DNA of 64,000 bases from DAHUXN01 sp963811805 (GTDB taxonomy: Bacteria > Acidobacteriota > Terriglobia > Acidiferrales > UBA7541): positions 248,001-312,000 of the forward strand of contig CAWESU010000001.1 of the NCBI GenBank assembly GCA_963811805.1, in the 5' to 3' direction. The notes beneath the pieces were generated by a model. The model had not been told where the DNA came from, searched no databases, and saw only the letters and a list, made by a program, of their open reading frames with translations. Below, piece after piece: positions 9,127-17,685 of the stretch (within the stretch, counting starts at the first letter, position 1; each line of letters starts with the position of its first letter). The translations under genes were made by a program, and so were the position numbers.

Positions 9127-9501
9127 TCAGCTCACGCAGACCAGCAGAACGCCCAGACAAACCAGCAGGACACCGATCCAGCGCCGCGCTTCGATGTGCT
9201 CACCCAGCAGGAATTTCCCGCCGAATGCGCCTACCACGTAACTGAGCGCCGTCAGCGGCACCACAAAGCTGACATTTTCCCAGGAGAGCAGCATCAGCAG
9301 CGCAAAAAATGACACGGCCATCAGGAACAGGCCCAGCCACATCCATCCAACGCGAAACGCGCGGCCGACGACGCGCAGCAGATTGGCAGGAGTGAAGCTT
9401 TGCACTTCGCCGATTTGCTTCATCGTGCGCGTCACCGCCAATTCCCCTCCGGTACCACCGAAGATGATGACCGCGAGTGAAATGACGTCCGGCGCCGTCA
9501 T
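9127..9501 (-). CDS. Small EamA/SMR-like transporter A
   Basis: A 124-residue protein with four predicted helices and a half-EamA pattern: AVTRTMKQIGEV near the N-terminus, PLTALSYVVGAFGGKFLLGE in the third helix and WIGVLLVCLGVLLV at the end. The ATG overlaps the stop of the preceding gene as ATGA, so translation is coupled. Paired four-helix EamA proteins such as ArnE/ArnF move undecaprenyl-linked sugars across the inner membrane. Sitting between hpnJ and hpnI it is a candidate translocator for hopanoids or their sugar donor; that role is inference. Confidence 0.85.
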   Translation of the reverse strand: MTAPDVISLAVIIFGGTGGELAVTRTMKQIGEVQSFTPANLLRVVGRAFRVGWMWLGLFLMAVSFFALLMLLSWENVSFVVPLTALSYVVGAFGGKFLLGEHIEARRWIGVLLVCLGVLLVCVS

Positions 9502-9914
9502 CCTTCCTCCGTGGTTCGTGGCGGCGTTCCACCCACCAAAAGCACGCCCACGCAAATGACCAAGACACCGATCCACCGCATCCGCGGGATCACCTCACCC
9601 AAGAGCAAATAGCCGAGGAGGGCTACGAACAAATATCCCGTTGCGGACGCCGGCTGGACGTAACTGTAGTCGGCCCAGGACAGCACCAGCAAATAGGCCA
9701 CAAAGAAAAGCAGCAAAGACGTGATGCCCAACCATATGGGGCCGGAGCGAAACGTTCTTTCAAACGCGGAGAGAAGGGCGGAAGGATGCCAGTTGGATAT
9801 CGCGCCAATCTGTTTCATTCCCTTTCGCAGCAACACGTCCCCAAGGGATCCGAACATCGCCATCACGGCGATGAGGAAAATGGTCTTGCCGTGCAGCCGA
9901 TGCGAAAACCTCAT
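9498..9914 (-). CDS. Small EamA/SMR-like transporter B
   Basis: A 138-residue four-helix EamA/SMR-type protein, with VLLRKGMKQIGAI near the N-terminus, LSWADYSYVQPASATGYLF in the third helix and WIGVLVICVGVLLVGG at the C-terminus. It is clearly related to its downstream neighbour, and the two probably form a heterodimer as ArnE/ArnF and some SMR pumps do. The ATG at 9912-9914 overlaps the hpnJ stop (ATGA). A longer reading upstream lies inside hpnJ and is not credible. Confidence 0.85.
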   Translation of the reverse strand: MRFSHRLHGKTIFLIAVMAMFGSLGDVLLRKGMKQIGAISNWHPSALLSAFERTFRSGPIWLGITSLLLFFVAYLLVLSWADYSYVQPASATGYLFVALLGYLLLGEVIPRMRWIGVLVICVGVLLVGGTPPRTTEEG

Positions 9915-11446
9915 GCGCCCTGGGTTTCTGTGGGAAATTCTGTGCTGGTCCGGCTCGGAATCGTCGTCTTCACACCAACGGAAGGAGGTTGTTTCGCAGG
10001 TGTCTTTCCGCTCTTCGCATATTTCAACCGCTCGGCGCGCAGCCGCAGAAACGAAACTGCTTCGTGATAAAGACGCTTGCGCTCGTGCGCATCCCACAGG
10101 GCGTCACGCACAATTCGCCAAGCCACTCGCGGGCGGAAATAGTAGGAATCGTAGAAATGATTCACCGCGTCCATCATTTGTTCGCGGTTCAGTCCCGGAT
10201 ACTCAAGGTGCGGAAGCTGATGCCCGCCGGAATCGGCGAGCGCCTCGGTGGCCAAAAATCCATTCGCGGAAGCCAAATTGTAGAGTTCCGTTCCGGGATA
10301 GGCGTGCGCCATGGAAACCTGAATCGTCTCGCAATCGAGCTCCTGCGCGAAATCCATGGTCTTCTGGATTGTCTCTTTAGTCTCGCCCGGTAAGCCGATG
10401 ATGAAGTCGCCGTGAACGCGGATGCCCACCTTCTTGCAGTTGGCCGCGAACGTGCGCGCCATTTCGACGGTCGCGCCCTTCTTGATGTTCTTCAGGATTT
10501 GCGGATCACCGGATTCGAAGCCCACAATGAAAAGCCGCGCGCCAGCGTCGGCCATTCCCTTCAGGGTTTCATAGTCGCTGTGCACGCGCGCGGTGCAGGA
10601 CCAGCGGAAGCCGACCGGTTTGAAGCGTTTGCACAGCTCCAGCACGCGGTCTTTGCGAATATTGAAGGTATCATCGTCGAAGAAAAATTCCTTGGCCTGT
10701 GGGAACATGCGGTGCGCTTGCTCGAATTCGCGCGCAACGCTATCCACCGAGCGCACGCGCCACGTGTGGCCCGAAAGCGTCTGCGGCCACAGACAGAACG
10801 TGCACTGCGCCGGGCAGCCGCGCGAAGTGTAAAAGGAAACGAACGGATGGAGCAGAAATGGAACGGTATAGCGCTCAATCGTCAAATCCCGCTTGTAGAT
10901 ATCCGTTGCAAACGGCAGTTCATCGAGCTCCGCCGTATGCAGTGGCGCGCGCGTGGGGTTATGCACAACCTTTCCGTCTTTGAGATAGCTGGCGTTGGCA
11001 ATTTCGCTTAGCGGTTTGCCCTGGGCAAATTCCGTGACGGCATAGTCGAATTCGCCGCGCACCACAAAATCGATATCTGAGCTGGCCAACAGACTTTCCG
11101 CGGGCTTGATTTGCACATGCGGTCCGACGAATGCGATTTTCAAGCCCGGCTTGGCTTCCTTCATGGCCCGGGCCATTTTCAGGTCGCTTTGGAAGCCCAC
11201 CGTGGACGTGAACAGGACCAGAAATTCGTAGTCTTTAGCAATCTCGATGGTCTGTTGCGGCGTGATTTTGTGCGGCGGCGCGTCCAGGAGCCGGCTGCCC
11301 GGCAACATTCCGGCGGGATACGTAAGCCACACCGGATACCAATAGGATTCGATCTCGCGAGTTGCGGGCCAGCGGGAACTGGCGCCTCCGTCGAAATTCT
11401 CGAAACTCGGCGGATTAAGCAAAAGAGTTTTCATCACCGACGCCAT
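9911..11446 (-). CDS. hpnJ: Hopanoid radical SAM protein HpnJ
   Basis: A 511-residue B12-binding/radical SAM protein. The N-terminal domain starts KTLLLNPPSFENFDGG, as is usual in HpnJ, with a cobalamin-binding-like fold. The SAM cluster motif is CPAQCTFC, followed by FFDDDTFN, CTARVHSDYETL and GFESGDPQILKNIKKG. In Burkholderia HpnJ is needed for the cyclitol ether head group of bacteriohopanepolyols. The ATG has GGAGGA six nt upstream. It is first in an overlapping operon with two small transporters and hpnI. Confidence 0.9.
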   Translation of the reverse strand: MASVMKTLLLNPPSFENFDGGASSRWPATREIESYWYPVWLTYPAGMLPGSRLLDAPPHKITPQQTIEIAKDYEFLVLFTSTVGFQSDLKMARAMKEAKPGLKIAFVGPHVQIKPAESLLASSDIDFVVRGEFDYAVTEFAQGKPLSEIANASYLKDGKVVHNPTRAPLHTAELDELPFATDIYKRDLTIERYTVPFLLHPFVSFYTSRGCPAQCTFCLWPQTLSGHTWRVRSVDSVAREFEQAHRMFPQAKEFFFDDDTFNIRKDRVLELCKRFKPVGFRWSCTARVHSDYETLKGMADAGARLFIVGFESGDPQILKNIKKGATVEMARTFAANCKKVGIRVHGDFIIGLPGETKETIQKTMDFAQELDCETIQVSMAHAYPGTELYNLASANGFLATEALADSGGHQLPHLEYPGLNREQMMDAVNHFYDSYYFRPRVAWRIVRDALWDAHERKRLYHEAVSFLRLRAERLKYAKSGKTPAKQPPSVGVKTTIPSRTSTEFPTETQGA

Positions 11447-11553
11447 TCAACATCCTCCTCAGTCTTAGTAGGACGGCCCGATCAATATCAGCGAGTAAAC
11501 CCCAATTCTACTTGAATTCGCGGCGCGGGAATAGCGAAGGTTTTCCAATGTTC

Positions 11554-12915
11554 TTATGGGAATACTTTCGCCAACTGCCCCGTTGCCTGAAGCAAATCCA
11601 GCTGCGCCCGCTCATGGGAAAGACCCGCATCCAAGAATGTCAGCCACTTTTCGTTCTCCGCGACGCGCGCCTGCTCCAACTGGCCCAACGTCACATGGCC
11701 CTGGCCCTGATTGAACTTGGCTTCCATGTCTTGAAGCTGTTCCTGGGCGACCTGCAAATCGAGACGCGCGACTTCCCGCGCCGCGTCCGCTTCCTTCAGC
11801 GCCTGGACCTTTTGCTCCGCTCCCTGCTCCACGGCGCTCCTCGCTGCGGCCAATTCAAGATTGGCCTCTTCAAAATTGCTCCTTGCCAGCGCCACCTGGG
11901 ACGAGGTCTTAGCAGCAAAGATGGGGATATTCACCTCAATTCCAACATTGACGTTGTTGCGCTGGAATTTCGCAAAAAATTCCTGATAGTTGTTGATCTT
12001 ACTCAGCACGCTATATTCCCCAATGATATCGATCGTCGGCCAGTACGACCCCTTCGCGCCCCTCAACAACTGTTGCCTCGAGAGTCGATAGTTCTCGGCT
12101 TCTCGCAAAGCAGAGCTATGTTCCACCACATCCGTCACTACGTTGGATGCAGGTTCGGCCGATTCGGAAGCTAGCGTATCGCCAGAGGAAGCTTGTAAGG
12201 GCTGATCGGCAGGAAGGCCGGTCATTTTGCGCAGCTGTTCGCTGAGCACCTGCTCGCGGTCCTGATAATGGACAATTCGCTGCTCCACTTTGGCAAGCTG
12301 GAGCTGGCTTTGCGTCACCGCTATGGGCAGCTCCAGTCCCGCCGCTTCCCGCTGTTGCGTCAGCTGGAGAATCTGCTGCGCACTGTCGCGTTCGCCCTGA
12401 AGCACTTGCAGGGAGCGTTGAACATCCGCCAGCTCCAGGTAAGAGCTTGCCGCGCTTACAATCACGTTCTCACGTGCGTTCTGATATGCGACCTCTTCGT
12501 TTTTCGCCAGGTCTTCGTCCGCGTGCAACTGTCCTCGCTGCTGCTTATCGAGAAGCGCCTGGTTATACGACATTTCAAAAACTGCCGGCGCCGAGCCGCT
12601 TGGTGTCTGCGGGAAGCCGTTCGTGTACGCGGCCCCTGACCCCGTGTACAAATTAGGCAAAAAGTTCGCACGATCGACGCCAGCCGTGTTTTTCGCCACC
12701 GAGTATCGAACGCGCGCCAGGGCCAAATCCGGGCTGTGCGCCAAGGCAAGTCTTACGACTTCCGCGAGGCTGAAAACCGGGACGGCGGGCGCTATTTGCG
12801 CTTTTGCATTTGGATCAGACGGATTCTGTGGCGAGGCGCTTTGCGATGCTTGTTGCGCCGCCGCAGGAACACAAAGCAGCAAGCTGCACATCGTGGCTGT
12901 ACACGCGATTTTCAT
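11554..12915 (-). CDS. TolC-family outer membrane efflux protein
   Basis: A 453-residue exported protein with a signal peptide (CSLLLCVPAAAQQ). It contains two OEP repeats: LAEVVRLALAHSPDLALAR at about residue 50 and VNIPIFAAKTSSQVALARS at about 310, with long coiled helices between. TolC-type trimers form the outer-membrane duct of efflux pumps. It starts 8 nt after the MacB-like permease gene, so the two are one operon. No adaptor or ATPase gene is adjacent; an adaptor is encoded at 21837-23093. Confidence 0.88.
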   Translation of the reverse strand: MKIACTATMCSLLLCVPAAAQQASQSASPQNPSDPNAKAQIAPAVPVFSLAEVVRLALAHSPDLALARVRYSVAKNTAGVDRANFLPNLYTGSGAAYTNGFPQTPSGSAPAVFEMSYNQALLDKQQRGQLHADEDLAKNEEVAYQNARENVIVSAASSYLELADVQRSLQVLQGERDSAQQILQLTQQREAAGLELPIAVTQSQLQLAKVEQRIVHYQDREQVLSEQLRKMTGLPADQPLQASSGDTLASESAEPASNVVTDVVEHSSALREAENYRLSRQQLLRGAKGSYWPTIDIIGEYSVLSKINNYQEFFAKFQRNNVNVGIEVNIPIFAAKTSSQVALARSNFEEANLELAAARSAVEQGAEQKVQALKEADAAREVARLDLQVAQEQLQDMEAKFNQGQGHVTLGQLEQARVAENEKWLTFLDAGLSHERAQLDLLQATGQLAKVFP

Positions 12916-12923
12916 TTTCAGTC

Positions 12924-14141
12924 CTATTCGTAGTGCAATGATTCGACCGGCTGGAGTCCAGCCGCTTTACTCGCCGGAAGGTATCCAAAAAGAATTCCCG
13001 TCGCGCATGAGACAACGAATGCCAGGACAACCGAAGGCCATGAAATCGGAATTTCGATGCCAGCTGGCACGGGGAAAAGCCGGATGATCGCGGTGACCAC
13101 AAAAGGAATCACGATCGCCACCAGAATCCCAACAAGCGCGCCAGCGCCACTGATAATGCCGGCTTCGGTGAGGAATTGGTACAGAATTTCGTCGCGCCGG
13201 GCACCGACGGCTTTGCGAATGCCAATCTCCCGCGTTCTCTCCGTAACGCTGACAAGCATGATGTTCATAATGCCGATCCCGCTGATCACCAGCGCGATCA
13301 TGGCAATAATCAACAACACAATCGTGAGCGCCAGAGAAATGTAGCGTGCCGTTTCCAAGATGGAAGAGAGATTCTGAACGCTGTACGCGGCGTCGGCGCG
13401 GTGACGGGACCTCAAAATCTCGCCCACTTCGCGCGTCACCAGCGAGACATCCTCGGGATTATCCGCCTGCGCATAGAAGGTCTTGATGTAGCTCTCACCG
13501 GTGTAATAGCGGATCAACGGAAAAGGTACCAGGACGGAGTCTGTGGTGATTTCCGTCTCGCCGAACGTCTGCACGCGTTCCCGAAAAACTCCGATCACGG
13601 TAAAATCCAAGTCGCCTACGTGAATATTCCGCCCTACTGGATCGTCATAGGGAAACGCCACTTCGGCAAGATGTTCCGTAAGCAGGCAGACTTTGCTGCT
13701 GGTCAAGAAATCTCCATCGTCAAAGTACCGCCCTCGCATGATGACGAGATTGCGGATTTGTTGAAAGCCAAGCGTCACGCCCACCAGGCTCACCGGCCGT
13801 GCGACGCTGGCGGCGGTTACGGTCATGCGAATGTCATACGTGCCCGCGACCTGAACGGCTTGAGGAATGCCCCGCCGTATCGCATCAAGATCACCCATGG
13901 AAATCTGGTCGGCCATCGAGACATTTTGCCCGACGTTCGTGCTGACCAGGGAGGCATAAACGATGTTTGATCCCACCGCTTCGATCTGGCCAATAATGAA
14001 CTTCTTGCCCGCCAGTGCAACCGTGACCACCAGGACGATGCAAGCGCTTCCGATCACCACGCCGAGCATCGTCAGGCCGGCACGCAGTTTGTTAGCGCGC
14101 AGCGACTCCAGCGCCAGATTCCAGGTTTCCTCCCAGACCAT
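12924..14141 (-). CDS. MacB-like ABC transporter permease
   Basis: A 405-residue permease with the MacB/FtsX layout: an N-terminal helix (NKLRAGLTMLGVVIGSACIV), a large periplasmic MacB_PCD domain (residues about 45-260) and three C-terminal helices with GIMNIMLVSVTERTREIG and AVGARRDEILYQFLTEA. MacB permeases without a fused ATPase need a separate LolD-like ATPase to drive mechanotransmission through an adaptor and TolC. No such ATPase is next to it, although TolC is. The 181-nt gap upstream, shared with the divergent gene at 14323, must hold the promoter. Confidence 0.88.
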   Translation of the reverse strand: MVWEETWNLALESLRANKLRAGLTMLGVVIGSACIVLVVTVALAGKKFIIGQIEAVGSNIVYASLVSTNVGQNVSMADQISMGDLDAIRRGIPQAVQVAGTYDIRMTVTAASVARPVSLVGVTLGFQQIRNLVIMRGRYFDDGDFLTSSKVCLLTEHLAEVAFPYDDPVGRNIHVGDLDFTVIGVFRERVQTFGETEITTDSVLVPFPLIRYYTGESYIKTFYAQADNPEDVSLVTREVGEILRSRHRADAAYSVQNLSSILETARYISLALTIVLLIIAMIALVISGIGIMNIMLVSVTERTREIGIRKAVGARRDEILYQFLTEAGIISGAGALVGILVAIVIPFVVTAIIRLFPVPAGIEIPISWPSVVLAFVVSCATGILFGYLPASKAAGLQPVESLHYE

Positions 14142-14322
14142 TTCCGCAGTGCCTCTCGAATTGCGTCACTATAACAAATGGAACATACTGCCAGCCCGAT
14201 AATTCTTGACGCTCCGGCCATCACCTCGCTAGGATGCTATCAGTGAACGCTCGAGACGCCCGTAAAAGGGATTTTTCGACAGCTGCTGCGGCAAACTTGA
14301 AAACGCCGTCGAAGGGCCAAGA

Positions 14323-15126
14323 ATGATAGAAGGCAAGCGCGTCGCTGTCGTTCTGCCCGCCTACAATGCAGAAAAAACGTTAGAAGCCACCGTTCGAGAC
14401 CTTTCCCCGCTCGTAGATATCAAGATTCTGGTCGACGACTCGAGCACCGATGGTACGGCGAAGCTTGCGCAAGAGCTTGGGCTCCAAGTTTTCGTCCACG
14501 ACCGCAATTACGGATATGGGCGCAACCAGCAGACTTGTTATCGCGAAGCTCTGGCGTCTGGCGCTGACATCGTCGTGATGCTGCATCCGGACTATCAATA
14601 TAATCCCGCTCTAGTTCCGGCGCTCGCCAGTATGATTGGCTGCGGCAGCTGCGACGTCGCCCTGGGCTCGCGCATTCTCGGCGGCGGAGCGCTTCGAGGC
14701 GGCATGCCGCTCTATAAGTACATTTCCAACCGCGTGCTCACTGCGTTTGAAAACCTACTACTGGGCGCGAAGCTCTCGGAATATCACACCGGCTACCGCG
14801 CGTTCAGCCGCGAAGTCCTCCTGGCTTTGCCGTTGCTCGAGAATTCGGACGATTTCGTTTTCGACAACGAAGTCCTGGCCCAGGTCTTGTTCTTTGGCTT
14901 CCGCATCGGGGAAATTTCCTGCCCGGCGCGGTACTTCGAGGAAGCCTCCTCGATTAATTTTAGCCGCAGTGTTCGCTACGGCTTCGGCGTGGTGGGCACG
15001 TCGCTGAAGTTCTTTCTGCAGAAACTCGGCGTTTTGCGCTTCCGCATATTCAAGGAGACGGGCCGCAAGCTCGACCTGAACTACTACTCTCTTGGCGTCC
15101 GCGAAGTTGCTGCAACACGTGTATAG
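14323..15126 (+). CDS. Family 2 glycosyltransferase (DPM/DPG synthase-like)
   Basis: A 267-residue GT2 enzyme with the nucleotide-sugar motifs VVLPAYNAEKTLEATV, LVDDSSTDGTAKLA and MLHPDYQYNPALV (metal-binding DXD-like). HTGYRAFSREVL and the following region match dolichyl-phosphate-sugar synthases and bacterial undecaprenyl-phosphate glycosyltransferases. There are no strong membrane segments, so it acts at the inner membrane surface. It precedes a large membrane protein and lies near the dTDP-rhamnose genes, suggesting a role in surface glycan synthesis. Confidence 0.88.
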   Translation: MIEGKRVAVVLPAYNAEKTLEATVRDLSPLVDIKILVDDSSTDGTAKLAQELGLQVFVHDRNYGYGRNQQTCYREALASGADIVVMLHPDYQYNPALVPALASMIGCGSCDVALGSRILGGGALRGGMPLYKYISNRVLTAFENLLLGAKLSEYHTGYRAFSREVLLALPLLENSDDFVFDNEVLAQVLFFGFRIGEISCPARYFEEASSINFSRSVRYGFGVVGTSLKFFLQKLGVLRFRIFKETGRKLDLNYYSLGVREVAATRV

Positions 15127-15204
15127 AATTCACTTCGCCGAGGCGTATCCTCCGGCGTTCACTAACCGTACTCGACTGCTGCTCTTGCCTTGCGGGGAAT
15201 CCGA

Positions 15205-16677
15205 GTGAAACGAAAAGAATTTGCGCTTCTGCTGCTCCTCACGCTCGGAGCTCTTTTTGTGCACGGCTATCATCCGGCAGCAGAAGACGCTGAAATTTAC
15301 ATCCCCAGCATCGTCAAGATTCTTCACCCTTCTTACTATCCATTCGGTCAGGAATTCTTCGAGGCCAATGCGCACCTGACGCTTTTCCCGCACCTGATCG
15401 CCGGGTTGGTGCGGATCACTCACGCGTCTCTCGATTCGGTGCTCTTCTGCGCATACGTCGCTTCGGTCTTCCTGTTGCTGCTCGCCTGTTTCCGGCTAGC
15501 GTCCAAGTGTTTCTCTACACCGGCGGGCCAATGGGGCGCCGTAACGATGATTGCCTGCCTTCTGACTCTGCCCGTTGCGGGCACATCACTGTACATTTTC
15601 GATCCGTACCTGAATCCGCGCTCGATCTCCGCGTTTGCGGTTATATTTGCGATCGACGCTGCGGTCGAAAACAAGCATTGGCGCACAGCATTCTGGCTGC
15701 TTTTCACAGCCGTAATCCATCCCTTCATGACCGTCTTTGCCGTCTTCTTTATCGTTTTATGGCAGATTCAGAATCGTAGGTCGCCGCGCGTTCCGTCAAT
15801 GGCCGCGGCCTGTATTCTTTCCGTCGCTGGATTTTCGCTGAAAGCGCCCTCCGCCACCTATTGGCGATGTTTGCAGGATCATCGCTACTACTTCCTGCTC
15901 CGCTGGACATGGTATGAATGGCTGGGAATTCTTGCTCCTCCGGCGATTCTGTGGTGGTGCAAGAGACTTGCGGAGCGGCGCGGGCATTCGACTCTTGCGC
16001 GCCTGACGTGGACCGTTTTTCTCTTTGAATTGATCTGTTTTGTCGCCGGCCTGATTGTGACGATTCCCCATCAACTCGAAATCCTTGCCCCGTATCAGCC
16101 GATGCGAAGTTTGCAACTGGTCTATCTGCTTATGTTCCTGATCATCGGAGGATTGCTGGGCGAGTATGTTCTGAAAACCCATTTCCTTCGGTGGGCTGTA
16201 CTATTCCTTCCGGTGGCGGCGGGCTTGTGCATCGCCCAAGTCAAGCTCTTCCCAGCCACGCGCCATGTGGAGTGGCCGGGCACGGCACCGATTAATCCAT
16301 GGCTTCAGGCGTTCGTGTGGATCCGCGGAAACACTCCCACGGATGCCATTTTCGCGGTGGACCCAAATTACATGGCGGCACCGGAGGAAAACTACCAAGG
16401 ATTTCGCGCCACCGCCGAGCGTAGCCGCCTGGCTGATGCCAAAAAAGATTGGAGCGACGCAGTTCTTTACCCCTGGCTGCCGCTTGCCGACGAGATCCTC
16501 GCGCAAACCGAAGCTGCCGCCGGCTGGAAAAGCTTCGGCGCCGCCGACTTTGCCCGCCTGAAAGAAACGTATGGCGTCAGCTGGATTGTGATCGAGAAAC
16601 CCGGCGCCAGCGGCCTAGACTGCCCCTACGAGAACGCCGCCCTAAGGGTATGCCGCATCGAAAGTCCGCAAAAATAG
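15205..16677 (+). CDS. Large polytopic membrane protein, unknown function
   Basis: A protein of about 490 residues with ten or more hydrophobic helices covering residues 10 to about 360, then a soluble C-terminal domain of about 120 residues. The helices contain charged pairs facing the outside (HPAAEDAEIYIPSIVKIL, FEANAHLTLFPHL), an arrangement seen in GT-C or oligosaccharyltransferase-like proteins, and the C-terminal part (DAIFAVDPNYMAAPEENYQG) resembles the soluble tail of such proteins. I chose the GTG at 15205, which has GGGGA six nt upstream; a TTG at 15190 is also possible. Function not recognised. Confidence 0.75.
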   Translation: MKRKEFALLLLLTLGALFVHGYHPAAEDAEIYIPSIVKILHPSYYPFGQEFFEANAHLTLFPHLIAGLVRITHASLDSVLFCAYVASVFLLLLACFRLASKCFSTPAGQWGAVTMIACLLTLPVAGTSLYIFDPYLNPRSISAFAVIFAIDAAVENKHWRTAFWLLFTAVIHPFMTVFAVFFIVLWQIQNRRSPRVPSMAAACILSVAGFSLKAPSATYWRCLQDHRYYFLLRWTWYEWLGILAPPAILWWCKRLAERRGHSTLARLTWTVFLFELICFVAGLIVTIPHQLEILAPYQPMRSLQLVYLLMFLIIGGLLGEYVLKTHFLRWAVLFLPVAAGLCIAQVKLFPATRHVEWPGTAPINPWLQAFVWIRGNTPTDAIFAVDPNYMAAPEENYQGFRATAERSRLADAKKDWSDAVLYPWLPLADEILAQTEAAAGWKSFGAADFARLKETYGVSWIVIEKPGASGLDCPYENAALRVCRIESPQK

Positions 16678-16801
16678 AGTTTTCCCTTCCTGTGGGCCTG
16701 TTTTATACTCCGCCGCAGCGAGCGACAAAAATCCTCAAAACATCATCAAACTTTCTTGTGCGATTCGGGTTAGCGAGTGATGAAAGGCGGCCAACCTTCC
16801 G

Positions 16802-17668
16802 ATGACGACTGTCTCTGCGGCGACTGAACGCGTCCAGCTATTTCCCAATAATCGCTGGAACGCGCAGCTCCCGGCGCTCGCGCAGAATTACCAACACGCC
16901 CAGCCGTTTCCGCACATCCATCTGGCTGATTTTCTTGACGCTGACGCGGCGCGCTCCGCCGCCAATGAATTTCCCGAATCCTCCAGCGATACGTGGATCC
17001 AATACAAGCACTTCAATGAGAACAAAGCCGGGCTGGCCAAGCGCGAATTATTCCCGGAGGCCCTTGGCAAGGTCGTTGATGAGCTGAACGGGCCGGAATT
17101 TCTCGACTGGCTCTCGAAGCTCACAGGCATTCCGAACCTTGTCGCCGACCCCTCTTTGGAAGGCGGAGGATTGCATCAATCCGCGCGCGGCGGCTTCTTG
17201 AATCTCCATACGGATTTCACCATGCACCATCACCATAAGAATTGGAAGCGCAGAATCAATCTGATCCTCTATCTGAATCCCCAATGGGAACTCGAATGGG
17301 GTGGAGCGATCGAGCTGTGGGACAAAGAGATGAGCCGGTGCTGCGCGAGCGTCCCGCCGCTTCTGAATCACGCGCTGATTTTCAGCACCACCGATTACTC
17401 CTACCACGGCTTTCCCGAAAAGCTGCGCTGCCCGGAGGGTGCTTCACGCAAGAGCCTAGCCCTCTACTACTACACGATCGAGCGCGATTCTAACGCCGTG
17501 GGCCGCTCAACGGATTACCAGGCTCGCCCAACCGACAGCAGAGCCAAGTCCGCCCTCATTTGGCTGGACAAGAAGGCGGTTCACTTGTATTCGCGGGCGA
17601 AAGAGAAATTCGGAATCAGCGACGACGCCGCCAGCAAAGTGCTCGGCTTTTTTTCTCGAAAAAAGTGA
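16802..17668 (+). CDS. 2-oxoglutarate/Fe(II)-dependent oxygenase
   Basis: A 288-residue protein of the prolyl 4-hydroxylase-like superfamily. The iron-binding HxD is in LNLHTDFTMHH (about residue 137), the distal His in YSYHGFPEKLRCP (about 201), and the 2-oxoglutarate-binding basic residue is probably the Arg of ASRKSLALYYYT. Related proteins hydroxylate sugars, lipids or amino-acid side chains. It follows the glycosyltransferase and membrane protein after 124 nt and converges on the dTDP-rhamnose genes. Substrate unknown. Confidence 0.85.
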   Translation: MTTVSAATERVQLFPNNRWNAQLPALAQNYQHAQPFPHIHLADFLDADAARSAANEFPESSSDTWIQYKHFNENKAGLAKRELFPEALGKVVDELNGPEFLDWLSKLTGIPNLVADPSLEGGGLHQSARGGFLNLHTDFTMHHHHKNWKRRINLILYLNPQWELEWGGAIELWDKEMSRCCASVPPLLNHALIFSTTDYSYHGFPEKLRCPEGASRKSLALYYYTIERDSNAVGRSTDYQARPTDSRAKSALIWLDKKAVHLYSRAKEKFGISDDAASKVLGFFSRKK

Positions 17669-17685
17669 AGAGCAGGATCCCTTCG

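Noticed and set aside
17648..17667. CTTTTTT/AAAAAAG hairpin as terminator
   Set aside because: It is made of A-T pairs within the last codons of the oxygenase and has no following T tract.
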